From UBA1205 sp045598105 (GTDB taxonomy: Bacteria; Bacteroidota; Bacteroidia; Bacteroidales; WCHB1-69), in NCBI GenBank assembly GCA_045598105.1, contig JAZLLK010000051.1:1-29240 (forward strand): a stretch of 29,240 nucleotides of DNA, written 5' to 3'. Of this stretch, positions 1 to 7,449 are shown piece after piece; position 1 is the first letter of the stretch, and each line of letters opens with the position of its first letter. The translations under genes and the position numbers were made by a program. The notes under the pieces were generated by a model. It ran no database searches. It was not told where the DNA came from and saw nothing but the letters and a program-made list of their open reading frames with translations.

Positions 1-84
1 ATATATTGAGATGATTCAAGAGAAATTAAACAACCGACCAAGAAAAAAATTAGGATTTTTAACCCCATATGAATATTTTTTTAT

Positions 85-92
85 TACCTTTG
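85..92 (+). promoter_or_regulatory. Candidate Bacteroidetes -7 promoter box
   Basis: TACCTTTG matches the Bacteroidetes primary sigma factor -7 consensus TAnnTTTG. It lies about 94 bases before the ATG of the first lipoprotein gene. I see no convincing -33 TTTG partner at the usual distance, so this is a candidate based on the -7 box and position only. Confidence 0.45.
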
Positions 93-185
93 CGAAAAAT
101 AATTGTTTAACAAAAGTTGCATTTGAGACTTGAATGTGGCATAAAAAAAATGCTTTCTTTGCAAGAAAAAAATACTTATCTATAT

Positions 186-626
186 ATGAAAAAAATATAT
201 GTAGCATATTTGATTGTTGTAGGACTGCTTGTTGTAGCATGTAAAAAGGAGTCAGAAAAAATGTTTTTTCATGAATGTAATCACAAGCAAATGACTGACA
301 AATATTATATGTATCAAACTATAATTAAAGAGAGTGAAGACGGATATTGTTATTTGTATAGGTTGTGCCAAAATACTACTATTCCTACGCGGGAATGCGA
401 TCCTAATGAAACATTGTATTCCCCTATATTAGACCAAAATGGTAATATGATTCAGGTACCTTGTGATGGCGAAGTGTCATCAATAGGAGAGGGCGATACT
501 ATCATAAGAGGTAGAGAATCATTTGATGCAATAAGAAATGTTCTACAATTGGAGTACGAAAGGGGATATTTGCTTGTGCCTGTTGATGATTATATAAACT
601 ATCATGTTGACACATTAGGCTTTTAA
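186..626 (+). CDS. Small Cys-containing lipoprotein of unknown function
   Basis: The 146-aa product has a lipoprotein signal peptide: Lys2-Lys3, a hydrophobic stretch, then the lipobox VVAC with Cys19 as the predicted lipidated residue, followed by KKE. The frame is open upstream to an ATG at 117, but the lipobox only makes sense with the start at 186. The mature part is short and polar with five more cysteines, including HEC, GYC, RLC, REC and VPC, which suggests disulfides outside the cytoplasm. No known domain is recognised. It is the first gene of a tight cluster: the next gene starts 2 bases after its stop, and the following two products are also exported. The role is unknown. A partnership with the downstream thioredoxin-like and propeller-like proteins is inferred only from adjacency. 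Confidence 0.75.
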   Translation: MKKIYVAYLIVVGLLVVACKKESEKMFFHECNHKQMTDKYYMYQTIIKESEDGYCYLYRLCQNTTIPTRECDPNETLYSPILDQNGNMIQVPCDGEVSSIGEGDTIIRGRESFDAIRNVLQLEYERGYLLVPVDDYINYHVDTLGF

Positions 627-628
627 AT

Positions 629-1108
629 ATGAATTATTGTGTCAAACTTGTTGTAAATATATTTTTTTTGTTTGTGTTCGGCACAGGTGTTTTAACTGCA
701 CAAAATACTAATGTTGAAAGTGTGGTTTGCAGTAGGCCTATTCGCGAACGTTTTATCCATGATATTTTAGGCGGGCACCTGCCGGATAGCTGCATAGTAT
801 TCCTATGTGCCGAAAAGCGGGTGTGTAAGCATTGTTATAAGCTTACAGCCTTGCATGTGTATAAGCAGGTATTAAGTGTGGCAGGTACATGGCCTGTATA
901 TGTGGTAATAAATGATGACAGTACGCACATTGTATTTTCCCGGTATATGCAGGGCAGTAATGTAAAGTATATATATTTCGATACGGATTATGCACGTTAT
1001 GATATTAATGAGTCGGTACCTGAAATATGGATGGTGGAGCACAATAGTATAAAGCAGTGTGTGTATGTTGATAGAAAAAATGCCCGATATTTAACTGTAA
1101 TTCCATAG
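629..1108 (+). CDS. Exported thioredoxin-like protein with CKHC motif
   Basis: The 159-aa product has an N-terminal hydrophobic segment (about residues 5-22) ending in TAQ, a typical signal peptidase I site for this phylum, so it is probably periplasmic. C66-K67-H68-C69 follows a hydrophobic strand (residues 55-60), as a thioredoxin active site does. Further on, a VINDD strand (93-97) and VPEIWMVEH (130-138) look like the central strands, with Pro131 where the cis-Pro of TlpA/AhpC-type proteins would sit. The protein is shorter and more diverged than standard TlpA, and extra cysteines at 34, 55, 60 and 144 are unusual. It starts 2 bases after the upstream lipoprotein gene and ends 1 base before the next, implying one transcript. 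A thiol-redox role is inferred from fold-like features. A degenerate, non-catalytic thioredoxin fold is the alternative. Confidence 0.65.
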   Translation: MNYCVKLVVNIFFLFVFGTGVLTAQNTNVESVVCSRPIRERFIHDILGGHLPDSCIVFLCAEKRVCKHCYKLTALHVYKQVLSVAGTWPVYVVINDDSTHIVFSRYMQGSNVKYIYFDTDYARYDINESVPEIWMVEHNSIKQCVYVDRKNARYLTVIP

Positions 1109-1109
1109 T

Positions 1110-2243
1110 ATGAGATTCGTTTTTTTATTCTTTGTTTTTTCAATATTTATCACAGCCTGTTCGCAGAGGCAGTATATGGCAGGTAAATTAAGTATTCCTT
1201 TGCCTTTGGATAGTACAGGTAAAGTTTCGCATTGGTGTACGTATGATAATGGTACTGATTCCCGTGTAGCCGTGTGGTGTGTAAATACCGGTAAGCAATA
1301 CATAATGCAGGCCGGAGGTAACGAGGCAAAATTGTTATATTGTAATTCTATTGATAGCGTGTTGTTGCCTGTGTTAAAGGATGAAACGGGCACGGCGGTA
1401 GCGTGGCTGAGTGCATATGAGGTGATAATACTGAATCAACGTGAGTATTATATATATAATGTAAGTACAGGCAGGTGTGTAAAGCATTATGAGTTTGATC
1501 CTCATTCCTGTGTAAGTTTTTCCAATTATATTCCGCATATAAGTGTGGATTACGGCAGAAGGGCAGTGCTGTTTTCTCCTATAATGAGTGACAGGGAGTA
1601 TAAAGAAAAAAGTGAGGTGCCGGTGTTGGCTTTGTATTATGTGGATAATGATAGTTTTAGTGTGTTGCCTTTGCGTTATCCTAATATTTATCAAAACAGC
1701 ATCTCGTATATGATATTGCCGTCAGAGCCTTTGTATGTGTGTACGCAGGGCGGGTATGTAACGGCGTATCAAAACACCTCGCTTATGCAAATGTGTAATG
1801 CCAAAGGCAAGGTGAGTAGCAGGAATGTGGTAAACGAGCATTACGTTCCGTACGGGCGGGAGCTTGATACCCTGTATTTTGCTACGCCTATACATAAATA
1901 TAATTATGTGCAACATTTTATGCTTACGCAATATATGCACATGCAGCTGTTATATGATAAAAATAATAAATGTTATTATCGCATATTCATGGGGCAGCAA
2001 CGGGCCTGTGACAGCACGGGGCTGAAGAATACGCTGCGCAGTAAGCCCATAGGGGTAAGTATAATAGATAAAAATATGAAATGCAGGGGAGATGTGCTTA
2101 CCTGGGTGCCCTGCTGTACGCAGGCGGCGGTTATTAATGGCAGTATATGCAGTGTGGTACGCAATGCCGATAAAAGCGGGTATAGTTTAGCTATGCTCGC
2201 ATTGGTTCAAGAGCCAAAAAATGGTAAAAAAATAAGGCCGTAG
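1110..2243 (+). CDS. Lipoprotein resembling DUF4221/propeller-type Bacteroidetes lipoproteins
   Basis: The 377-aa product begins with a short signal peptide and lipobox ITAC (Cys17). The rest is a soluble, beta-strand-rich domain with repeated hydrophobic/aromatic strand pairs and many turns, resembling beta-propeller-type lipoproteins. A YDKNNKCYYRIF segment near residues 281-293 recalls the conserved YD...YYR region I associate with the DUF4221 family, and the length fits. The family call is from memory and moderate at best. The gene starts 1 base after the thioredoxin-like gene and ends the exported-protein cluster. No clear terminator follows. Many cysteines (SQ..., WCT, WCV, CCTQ and others) parallel the redox-type neighbour. 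Function is unknown; an outer-membrane or surface location is inferred from the lipobox. Confidence 0.6.
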   Translation: MRFVFLFFVFSIFITACSQRQYMAGKLSIPLPLDSTGKVSHWCTYDNGTDSRVAVWCVNTGKQYIMQAGGNEAKLLYCNSIDSVLLPVLKDETGTAVAWLSAYEVIILNQREYYIYNVSTGRCVKHYEFDPHSCVSFSNYIPHISVDYGRRAVLFSPIMSDREYKEKSEVPVLALYYVDNDSFSVLPLRYPNIYQNSISYMILPSEPLYVCTQGGYVTAYQNTSLMQMCNAKGKVSSRNVVNEHYVPYGRELDTLYFATPIHKYNYVQHFMLTQYMHMQLLYDKNNKCYYRIFMGQQRACDSTGLKNTLRSKPIGVSIIDKNMKCRGDVLTWVPCCTQAAVINGSICSVVRNADKSGYSLAMLALVQEPKNGKKIRP

Positions 2244-2424
2244 CAGGGTAAAACTGCAATTAAGGGTGATGTGTTGAACGTATAAGTTACCAATTTGCGG
2301 GTATTGTGTGTGAAAAATGCTGTCAAATTTTGGAGATGTAGGTTTGTAAATATTTGATTTGCTGTAGTATGTAAAAAAAAATAAAAAAAAGTATTCAATA
2401 TGGTTTTTGTATTAAAATTTGTTG

Positions 2425-2432
2425 TATCTTTG
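2425..2432 (+). promoter_or_regulatory. -7 promoter box for the tRNA-tuf operon
   Basis: TATCTTTG is a full match to the Bacteroidetes -7 consensus TAnnTTTG. It is 35 bases before the first tRNA, at the expected place for a strong stable-RNA promoter. A TTTTTG at 2404-2409 could be the -33 element, although the 15-base spacing is shorter than usual. Confidence 0.7.
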
Positions 2433-2467
2433 CAACTCGATTTAGCAATGCAAATTGCTTGGTCAAT

Positions 2468-2544
2468 GCCACTGTAGCTCAGTTGGCCAGAGCAGCTGAT
2501 TTGTAATCAGCGGGTCGGGGGTTCGAATCCCTCTAGTGGCTCCA
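2468..2544 (+). tRNA. tRNA-Thr (anticodon TGT)
   Basis: A cloverleaf can be traced. The acceptor GCCACTG pairs with TAGTGGC, the D-arm is GCTCAGTTGGCCAGAGC, the anticodon loop TTTGTAA sits between CTGAT and ATCAG, and the T-arm is GGGGGTTCGAATCCCTC. CCA is encoded at 2542-2544. It is the first of four tRNAs transcribed ahead of tuf. Confidence 0.96.
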
Positions 2545-2565
2545 AGTTCTTTGAATGTTATTCCA

Positions 2566-2647
2566 GGGGGAATCGCATAGCGGCAATTGCAACAGACTGT
2601 AAATCTGTCCTCGGAAGAGTTCGGTGGTTCGAGTCCACCTTCCCCCA
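2566..2647 (+). tRNA. tRNA-Tyr (anticodon GTA)
   Basis: This is a class II tRNA. The acceptor GGGGGAA pairs with TTCCCCC, the anticodon stem CAGA/TCTG carries GTA in loop CTGTAAA, and a long variable arm (CCTCGGAAGAG region) follows, as expected for bacterial tRNA-Tyr. The discriminator is A. The next bases are CGA, so CCA is not encoded. Confidence 0.96.
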
Positions 2648-2712
2648 CGAAAAAGCACAAAGGGCGTCAATGAAAGGGATTTTATTGCGTCTTTTTTGTA
2701 TGTGAGAAGAGT

Positions 2713-2788
2713 GCGGAAGTAGCTCATTTGGCAGAGCGAAAGCCTTCCAAGCTTTAGGTGGCGGGTTCGAGCCCCGTCTTCCGCTCCA
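2713..2788 (+). tRNA. tRNA-Gly (anticodon TCC)
   Basis: The acceptor GCGGAAG pairs with CTTCCGC. The anticodon loop CTTCCAA, carrying TCC, sits between AAGC and GCTT, and the T-arm is GCGGGTTCGAGCCCCGT. CCA is encoded at 2786-2788. It is third in the tRNA cluster before tuf. Confidence 0.96.
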
Positions 2789-2795
2789 AAGAAAC

Positions 2796-2867
<72 letters not shown>

Positions 2868-2942
2868 CTAATTTTTTTTATGTTTCGCAGAAACGAAAAT
2901 AACAGAATTATATATAATTAGTATCCTTAAAATTTTAAGAAA

Positions 2943-4130
2943 ATGGCAAAAGAAAAATTCGAACGTTCCAAGGATCACGTAAATATTGGAACTATTGGTC
3001 ACATTGACCATGGTAAAACAACTTTAACCGCAGCTATTACAAAAGTGTTGGCAGAAGCTGGTTTGTCAGAATTTAGAAGTTTCGATTCTATCGATAACGC
3101 TCCTGAAGAAAAAGAACGTGGTATTACCATTAATACTTCACACGTAGAATACCAAACAGCAACCCGTCACTATGCACACGTTGACTGCCCGGGTCACGCT
3201 GACTACGTTAAAAACATGGTAACCGGTGCTGCTCAAATGGATGGTGCTATATTGGTTGTTGCTGCAACTGATGGTCCCATGCCTCAAACTCGTGAACACA
3301 TCCTTTTGGCAAAACAGGTAGGTGTTCCCAGAATGGTTGTATTTATGAACAAATGTGACATGGTGGATGACCCTGAGTTGTTAGACCTTGTTGAAATGGA
3401 AATCCGTGACTTATTATCATTCTACGGCTTTGATGGTGACAATACTCCTATCATTCGCGGATCTGCATTGGGTGGCTTGAATGCCGAACCTCAATGGGTA
3501 GAAAAAATCATGGAATTAATGAATACAGTAGATGAATACATTCCTCTTCCTGTACGTGCAAAAGATAAAGATTTCTTAATGCCTATAGAAGACGTATTCT
3601 CTATTACCGGTCGTGGTACTGTTGCTACCGGTCGTATTGAATCAGGTATTATCAAAATAGGTGATCCTGTTGATATCATTGGTATGGGTGCTGAAAAACT
3701 GAAATCAGTAGTTACCGGTGTGGAAATGTTCCGTAAAATATTGGACGAAGGTGAAGCCGGTGATAATGCAGGTTTGTTACTCCGTGGTATAGATAAAGAC
3801 GAAATCCGTCGTGGTATGGTTATAGCCAAGCCGGGTTCAATTAAACCTCACAAACACTTCAAAGCTGAAGTTTATGTTTTGAAGAAAGAAGAAGGTGGTC
3901 GTCACACTCCGTTCCACAATAAATATCGTCCTCAATTCTATTTCCGTACAACTGACGTTACCGGTGAAATTTCATTACCCGAAGGCGTAGAAATGGTTAT
4001 GCCTGGTGATAACTTGACTATAGACGTTCAATTAATAGCTGAAATAGCATTGAACATGAACTTACGTTTTGCGATCCGTGAAGGTGGTAGAACTGTAGGT
4101 GCCGGTCAGGTAACTGAAATATTAGACTAA
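2943..4130 (+). CDS. tuf: Elongation factor Tu
   Basis: EF-Tu (395 aa) delivers aminoacyl-tRNA to the ribosomal A site as a GTP complex. The GTPase motifs are all visible: P-loop GHIDHGKT (residues 19-26), switch I RGITINT, switch II DCPGHAD, NKCD and SALGG. Domains II and III follow at full length, ending GAGQVTEILD. The usual GHVDHGKT is GHIDHGKT here, a conservative change. The start is an ATG after an A-rich leader and is fixed by the canonical MAKEKFERSK N-terminus. The gene follows four tRNAs with no visible terminator between, so it is probably co-transcribed with them from the promoter at 2425. An intrinsic terminator lies at 4156-4184. Confidence 0.98.
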   Translation: MAKEKFERSKDHVNIGTIGHIDHGKTTLTAAITKVLAEAGLSEFRSFDSIDNAPEEKERGITINTSHVEYQTATRHYAHVDCPGHADYVKNMVTGAAQMDGAILVVAATDGPMPQTREHILLAKQVGVPRMVVFMNKCDMVDDPELLDLVEMEIRDLLSFYGFDGDNTPIIRGSALGGLNAEPQWVEKIMELMNTVDEYIPLPVRAKDKDFLMPIEDVFSITGRGTVATGRIESGIIKIGDPVDIIGMGAEKLKSVVTGVEMFRKILDEGEAGDNAGLLLRGIDKDEIRRGMVIAKPGSIKPHKHFKAEVYVLKKEEGGRHTPFHNKYRPQFYFRTTDVTGEISLPEGVEMVMPGDNLTIDVQLIAEIALNMNLRFAIREGGRTVGAGQVTEILD

Positions 4131-4155
4131 TTTTTAGTTAAGAATAATTTTAATA

Positions 4156-4184
4156 AGAGACTCTCACATAGGGAGTCTCTTTTT
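4156..4184 (+). terminator. Intrinsic terminator after tuf
   Basis: AGAGACTC (4156-4163) and GAGTCTCT (4173-4180) form a perfect 8-bp stem with a 9-base loop, followed by TTTT. It ends the tRNA-tuf transcript. Its T-run directly touches the first base of tRNA-Trp. Confidence 0.85.
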
Positions 4185-4255
4185 AGGAGCATAGTTTAAT
4201 GGTAGAATGGGGGTCTCCAAAACCTTTGATGTGAGTTCGATTCTTACTGCTCCTG
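4185..4255 (+). tRNA. tRNA-Trp (anticodon CCA)
   Basis: The acceptor AGGAGCA pairs fully with TGCTCCT. The anticodon loop CTCCAAA, carrying CCA, lies between GGGGT and ACCTT (two G-T pairs), and the T-arm is GTGAGTTCGATTCTTAC. The discriminator is G, and 3' CCA is not encoded (next bases CAA). It sits between tuf and secE, a common arrangement. Confidence 0.95.
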
Positions 4256-4274
4256 CAAAATAAGCAATGTTAAC

Positions 4275-4502
4275 ATGAAAAAAATAGTAGCATATATTAA
4301 AGACGCTTATGACGAATTGGTGCATAAGGTAACCTGGCCGTCATGGGCAGAGCTTCAAAATAGTGCTGTTGTTGTATCTGTAGCATCATTGGTGATAGCG
4401 ATTGTCGTGTTCATCATGGATGTGTTATTTGGTGTACAGCACATAGCATTCGGTTCATTCATATGGAAAGGCATATTAGGCTTTTTGTATGGAGTACAGT
4501 AG
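4275..4502 (+). CDS. secE: Preprotein translocase subunit SecE
   Basis: SecE (75 aa) clamps SecY in the SecYEG channel of the inner membrane. The amphipathic N-terminal helix contains the family signature ELVHKVTWPSW (about residues 15-25), followed by a single transmembrane segment at about residues 31-50 (VVVSVASLVIAIVVFIMDVLF). This is the short, one-TM form found in most bacteria outside the enterics, and slightly long for Bacteroidota because of a hydrophobic C-terminal tail. It starts 19 bases after tRNA-Trp and precedes nusG by 94 bases. The secE-nusG-rplK order is the conserved one and supports the call. Confidence 0.95.
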   Translation: MKKIVAYIKDAYDELVHKVTWPSWAELQNSAVVVSVASLVIAIVVFIMDVLFGVQHIAFGSFIWKGILGFLYGVQ

Positions 4503-4596
4503 TTTATTAAAGGTAATATAAAAAGGAATATATTTACCCTGCTTCCATAGGGGCAACCTTATTGGGGTATATTATTATAAAGAAAGGTAATTATTA

Positions 4597-5157
4597 ATGG
4601 AAAGTATGAGCGAAACAAACAATTTACGTTGGTATGTGTTACGGGCCGTTACGCAGCAGGAAAAGAAGATAAAGCTTCATATAGAAAGTGAAGTGGCTGC
4701 TTCTAACTTGCAAGCGTTTGTATCGCAAGTGCTTATCCCTATAGAAAAAGTATTTCAAATACGTAACGGCAAAAAGGTTACCAAAGAGAAAAATTTCTAT
4801 CCGGGATACGTTTTTGTAGAAGCCGATTTATCGCAAGGTGAAGTGAAGCATTTATTGCGACAAACACCCGGCGTTTTAGGTTTTTTAGGAGGCGACAATA
4901 ATCCTGAACCCTTGCGTGAAAATGAAGTAAAACGTTTGTTAGGCAAGGCTGACGAGTTAAACGAAAACGAAGAGGAAGTAATAGGCTCGTTTATGGTAGG
5001 AGAATCAATAGTAGTTACCGATGGACCTTTTAACAGTTTTACCGGTGTGATAGAGGAAATCAATCACGAAAAGAAAAAGCTGAAAGTAACGGTGAAAATT
5101 TTTGGCAGAAAAACACCTTTGGAATTGAGTTATTATCAGGTTTCTAAGGAATCTTAA
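4597..5157 (+). CDS. nusG: Transcription termination/antitermination protein NusG
   Basis: NusG (186 aa) binds RNA polymerase beta' and couples transcription to Rho or ribosomes. The NGN domain occupies about residues 10-120, starting RWYVLRAVTQQEKK and containing FYPGYVFVEA and TPGVLGFLG. The C-terminal KOW domain lies at about 132-180 (GESIVVTDGPFNSFTGVIEEI). The start could be the ATG at 4597 or the one at 4606; neither has a clear ribosome binding site. No large domain II insertion is present. It lies between secE and rplK, as in most bacteria. Confidence 0.96.
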   Translation: MESMSETNNLRWYVLRAVTQQEKKIKLHIESEVAASNLQAFVSQVLIPIEKVFQIRNGKKVTKEKNFYPGYVFVEADLSQGEVKHLLRQTPGVLGFLGGDNNPEPLRENEVKRLLGKADELNENEEEVIGSFMVGESIVVTDGPFNSFTGVIEEINHEKKKLKVTVKIFGRKTPLELSYYQVSKES

Positions 5158-5218
5158 AATTTTTCCGGGTAAGATGGTTAAAAGAATTAGTTAAATCATT
5201 TTAAAACAAACAAAACAA

Positions 5219-5665
5219 ATGGCAAAAGAAGTAGCAGGACTCATTAAGTTACAGATTAAGGGCGGCGCTGCCAATCCATCTCCTCCTGTAGGCCCGGCAT
5301 TGGGTGCTAAAGGTGTGAACATAATGGAATTTTGTAAGCAATTCAATGCTCGTACACAAGATAAGCAGGGAAAAGTTATTCCTGTAATCATCACTGTGTA
5401 CTCTGACAAGTCTTTTGATTTCATTATTAAGACTCCGCCTGTTGCTGTACAGATAATGGAAGTTTCCAAAGCCAAAAAAGGTTCATCAGAACCTAACCGT
5501 ACCAAAGTTGCAAATTTAACTTGGGATGAGGTACGTACCATAGCTGAAGAAAAAATGGTAGATATGAATTGTTCTACAGTGGAATCAGCCATGCGTATGG
5601 TAGCCGGCACCGCTCGTAGTATGGGTGTTACGGTTAAAGGCGGACAATCTCCATTTGAAAATTAG
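5219..5665 (+). CDS. rplK: 50S ribosomal protein L11
   Basis: L11 (148 aa) binds the GTPase-associated centre of 23S rRNA at the base of the L12 stalk. The N-terminal domain contains the flexible GGAANPSPPVGPALGAKGVNI segment (split around residues 18-38), the thiopeptide-site prolines. The C-terminal rRNA-binding domain has KKGSSEPNRTKVANL and ends in ARSMGVTVKGG. Length is typical. It starts 61 bases after nusG with an A-rich leader and is followed 30 bases later by rplA. Confidence 0.97.
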   Translation: MAKEVAGLIKLQIKGGAANPSPPVGPALGAKGVNIMEFCKQFNARTQDKQGKVIPVIITVYSDKSFDFIIKTPPVAVQIMEVSKAKKGSSEPNRTKVANLTWDEVRTIAEEKMVDMNCSTVESAMRMVAGTARSMGVTVKGGQSPFEN

Positions 5666-5695
5666 TCGTTTAAATTCAAAAAAGTAAAAAACAAA

Positions 5696-6391
5696 ATGGC
5701 AAAAGTATCAAAGAAACGTGCAGAGGTAGAGGCTAAATATGATTTAAGTCATAGTTATCCTTTAGCCGAAGCTGTTCAAATAGTAAAAGATATTACCTTT
5801 ACCAAATTTGACGCTTCAGTGGATATTGACGTTCGTTTGGGCGTAGATCCCCGTAAGGCCAACCAAATGGTAAGAGGTATAGTTACATTACCGCACGGAA
5901 CAGGAAAAGTTGTACGCGTGTTAGCGTTAGTTACTCCTGATAAAGAAGAAGAAGCAAAAGCAGCGGGAGCCGAATATGTTGGTTTGGACGATTATGTTCA
6001 ACAAATTAAAAACGGTTGGACAGACGTTGATGTTATCATCACTATGCCCAGCGTAATGCCTAAGATAGGTGCTTTGGGTAAAATATTAGGACCTCGCGGT
6101 CTTATGCCTAACCCCAAAACCGGTACCGTTACTATGGAAGTAGGTAAAGCTATTCAGGAAGTAAAGGCCGGTAAAATAGATTTCAAAGTTGATAAATTTG
6201 GTATAATTCACACAGCAGTGGCAAAAGTTTCGTTCTCAAACGAAGCCATATATGACAATGCTAAAGAAGTGATACAAAACATTATCAAATTGAAACCTTC
6301 AGCAGCAAAAGGTACTTACGTTAAGAGCATTTATATCTCCAGTACTATGAGTCCGGGAGTACAAGTAGATGTGAAATCAGTTACATTATAA
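5696..6391 (+). CDS. rplA: 50S ribosomal protein L1
   Basis: L1 (231 aa) forms the mobile stalk at the ribosomal E site and in many bacteria represses its own L11-L1 mRNA. Visible family features are DVRLGVDPRKANQMVRG near residues 44-60, VMPKIGALGKILGPRGLMP (split, about 118-140) with the signature GPRGLMPNPK, and the C-terminal half returning to domain I with YVKSIYISSTMSPGVQVD. Length is typical. The gene lies 30 bases after rplK and 14 before rplJ. Confidence 0.97.
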   Translation: MAKVSKKRAEVEAKYDLSHSYPLAEAVQIVKDITFTKFDASVDIDVRLGVDPRKANQMVRGIVTLPHGTGKVVRVLALVTPDKEEEAKAAGAEYVGLDDYVQQIKNGWTDVDVIITMPSVMPKIGALGKILGPRGLMPNPKTGTVTMEVGKAIQEVKAGKIDFKVDKFGIIHTAVAKVSFSNEAIYDNAKEVIQNIIKLKPSAAKGTYVKSIYISSTMSPGVQVDVKSVTL

Positions 6392-6405
6392 ATTAAAGTT
6401 GTAAA

Positions 6406-6918
6406 ATGAGAAAAGAAGATAAAGCGCTTATTATAGAAGAGATAACCAATATTCTCTCTAGTTACAACACAGTTTATGTAGCTGATATTTCGGGTTTAAC
6501 TGTTGAAAAAAGTAATGCATTGCGTAAATTATGCTACAAAAAAGGCGTAAAAGTGAAGATGGTGAAGAACACCTTCCTGAAAAAAGCAATGGAACAGTGT
6601 GAAACCGATTATTCGGAAATGTATCCTGTGTTGCACGGTACTTCAGCTATTATGGTATCAGAAACAGGTAATGCACCTGCCCGTACCATAAAGGATTTCC
6701 GTGGCAAAAATTCAATACCTGCAATCAAGGCTGCTTATATAGAGCAATGTGTATATGTAGGTGATCAGGTAGACTTGCTTTGCAGTCTCAAATCAAGGGA
6801 AGAACTTATTGGCGACATTGTTGGTTTGTTACAATCTCCGGCACGCAATGTGGTATCCGCATTACAATCCGGTGGTGGCAAATTGGCCGGCATAGTAAAA
6901 ACTCTTTCCGAAAAATAG
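6406..6918 (+). CDS. rplJ: 50S ribosomal protein L10
   Basis: L10 (170 aa) anchors L7/L12 dimers to the ribosome. The N-terminal rRNA-binding domain contains YVADISGLTVEKSNALRK (about residues 24-41), VKMVKNTFLKKAM and a GTSAIMVS strand. The C-terminal helix that carries L12 dimers is at about 145-170 (QSPARNVVSALQSGGGKLAGIVKTL). It is only 14 bases after rplA, leaving no room for an E. coli-type long L10 leader between them. rplL follows after 42 bases. Confidence 0.96.
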   Translation: MRKEDKALIIEEITNILSSYNTVYVADISGLTVEKSNALRKLCYKKGVKVKMVKNTFLKKAMEQCETDYSEMYPVLHGTSAIMVSETGNAPARTIKDFRGKNSIPAIKAAYIEQCVYVGDQVDLLCSLKSREELIGDIVGLLQSPARNVVSALQSGGGKLAGIVKTLSEK

Positions 6919-6960
6919 TCAGTTAAATAAAGTTTAGAAACAATTAAAAAAAAGAATAAA

Positions 6961-7335
6961 ATGGCAGATTTAAAATCATTTGCAGAACAATTAGTTAACT
7001 TAACAGTTAAAGAAGTTAATGAATTAGCTCAAATTTTGAAAGATGAATATGGTATTGAACCCGCAGCAGCAGCAGTTGCAGTAGCAGCAGGTCCCGCAGC
7101 AGCAGGCGAAGCCGCTGAAGAAAAAACATCTTTTGACGTTATCTTAAAAGAAGCCGGTGCTCAAAAATTAGCAGTTGTTAAAGCTGTTAAAGAATTAACC
7201 GGTCTTGGTTTGAAAGAAGCAAAAGAATTGGTTGATGGTGCTCCTAAAGCTGTAAAAGAAGGCGTATCAAAAGACGAAGCTGAAGGTTTGAAAAAATCTT
7301 TGGAAGAAGTAGGTGCTGTTATAGAACTGAAATAA
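6961..7335 (+). CDS. rplL: 50S ribosomal protein L7/L12
   Basis: L7/L12 (124 aa) is the multicopy stalk protein that recruits translation GTPases. The N-terminal dimerisation and L10-binding region is at residues 1-35, followed by an Ala/Gly/Pro hinge (about 38-55) and the C-terminal factor-binding domain with VVKAVKELTGLGLKEAKELVDG. Length is typical. It is the last gene before a strong hairpin (7351-7389) that separates the ribosomal genes from rpoB, a layout that elsewhere lowers rpoBC output relative to L12. Confidence 0.97.
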   Translation: MADLKSFAEQLVNLTVKEVNELAQILKDEYGIEPAAAAVAVAAGPAAAGEAAEEKTSFDVILKEAGAQKLAVVKAVKELTGLGLKEAKELVDGAPKAVKEGVSKDEAEGLKKSLEEVGAVIELK

Positions 7336-7350
7336 TAACACACATTTTTT

Positions 7351-7389
7351 ACGCATAAGACCCCTTTTTTTAATGGGGGTCTTATGTGT
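7351..7389 (+). terminator. Strong hairpin, rplL-rpoB attenuator
   Basis: CATAAGACCCC (7354-7364) and GGGGTCTTATG (7376-7386) pair perfectly over 11 bp. The stem can extend outward by three or more pairs, including wobbles, to 7351/7389. A weak T-rich stretch, GTTTTAAT, follows. Position suggests a partial terminator or attenuator tuning rpoBC relative to rplJL. The ATG at 7384 lies in its 3' arm. Confidence 0.8.
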
Positions 7390-7449
7390 GTTTTAATAAA
7401 CAACGTTCTTAATTTTTTTTATTCGTTAAACATTTTAAAACCCAAAGCC

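Noticed and set aside
117..185. Longer N-terminus for the first lipoprotein
   Set aside because: It would put 23 polar residues in front of a lipoprotein signal peptide. The lipobox requires the start at 186.
16..240. Minus-strand frame overlapping the first lipoprotein promoter
   Set aside because: It is AT-rich with low-complexity Phe/Lys content and no domain, and it overlaps the -7 box and start of a well-supported gene.
4531..4556. Hairpin between secE and nusG
   Set aside because: TGCTTC/GGGGCA has only 6 pairs with two wobbles and no T-run. It is too weak to call a terminator or riboswitch.
6392..6405. E. coli-type L10 leader before rplJ
   Set aside because: Only 14 bases separate rplA and rplJ, too short for the known L10-L12 binding structure.
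7060..7120. GCA-rich simple repeat in rplL
   Set aside because: It encodes the normal Ala/Gly hinge of L7/L12 and is not a separate repeat element.
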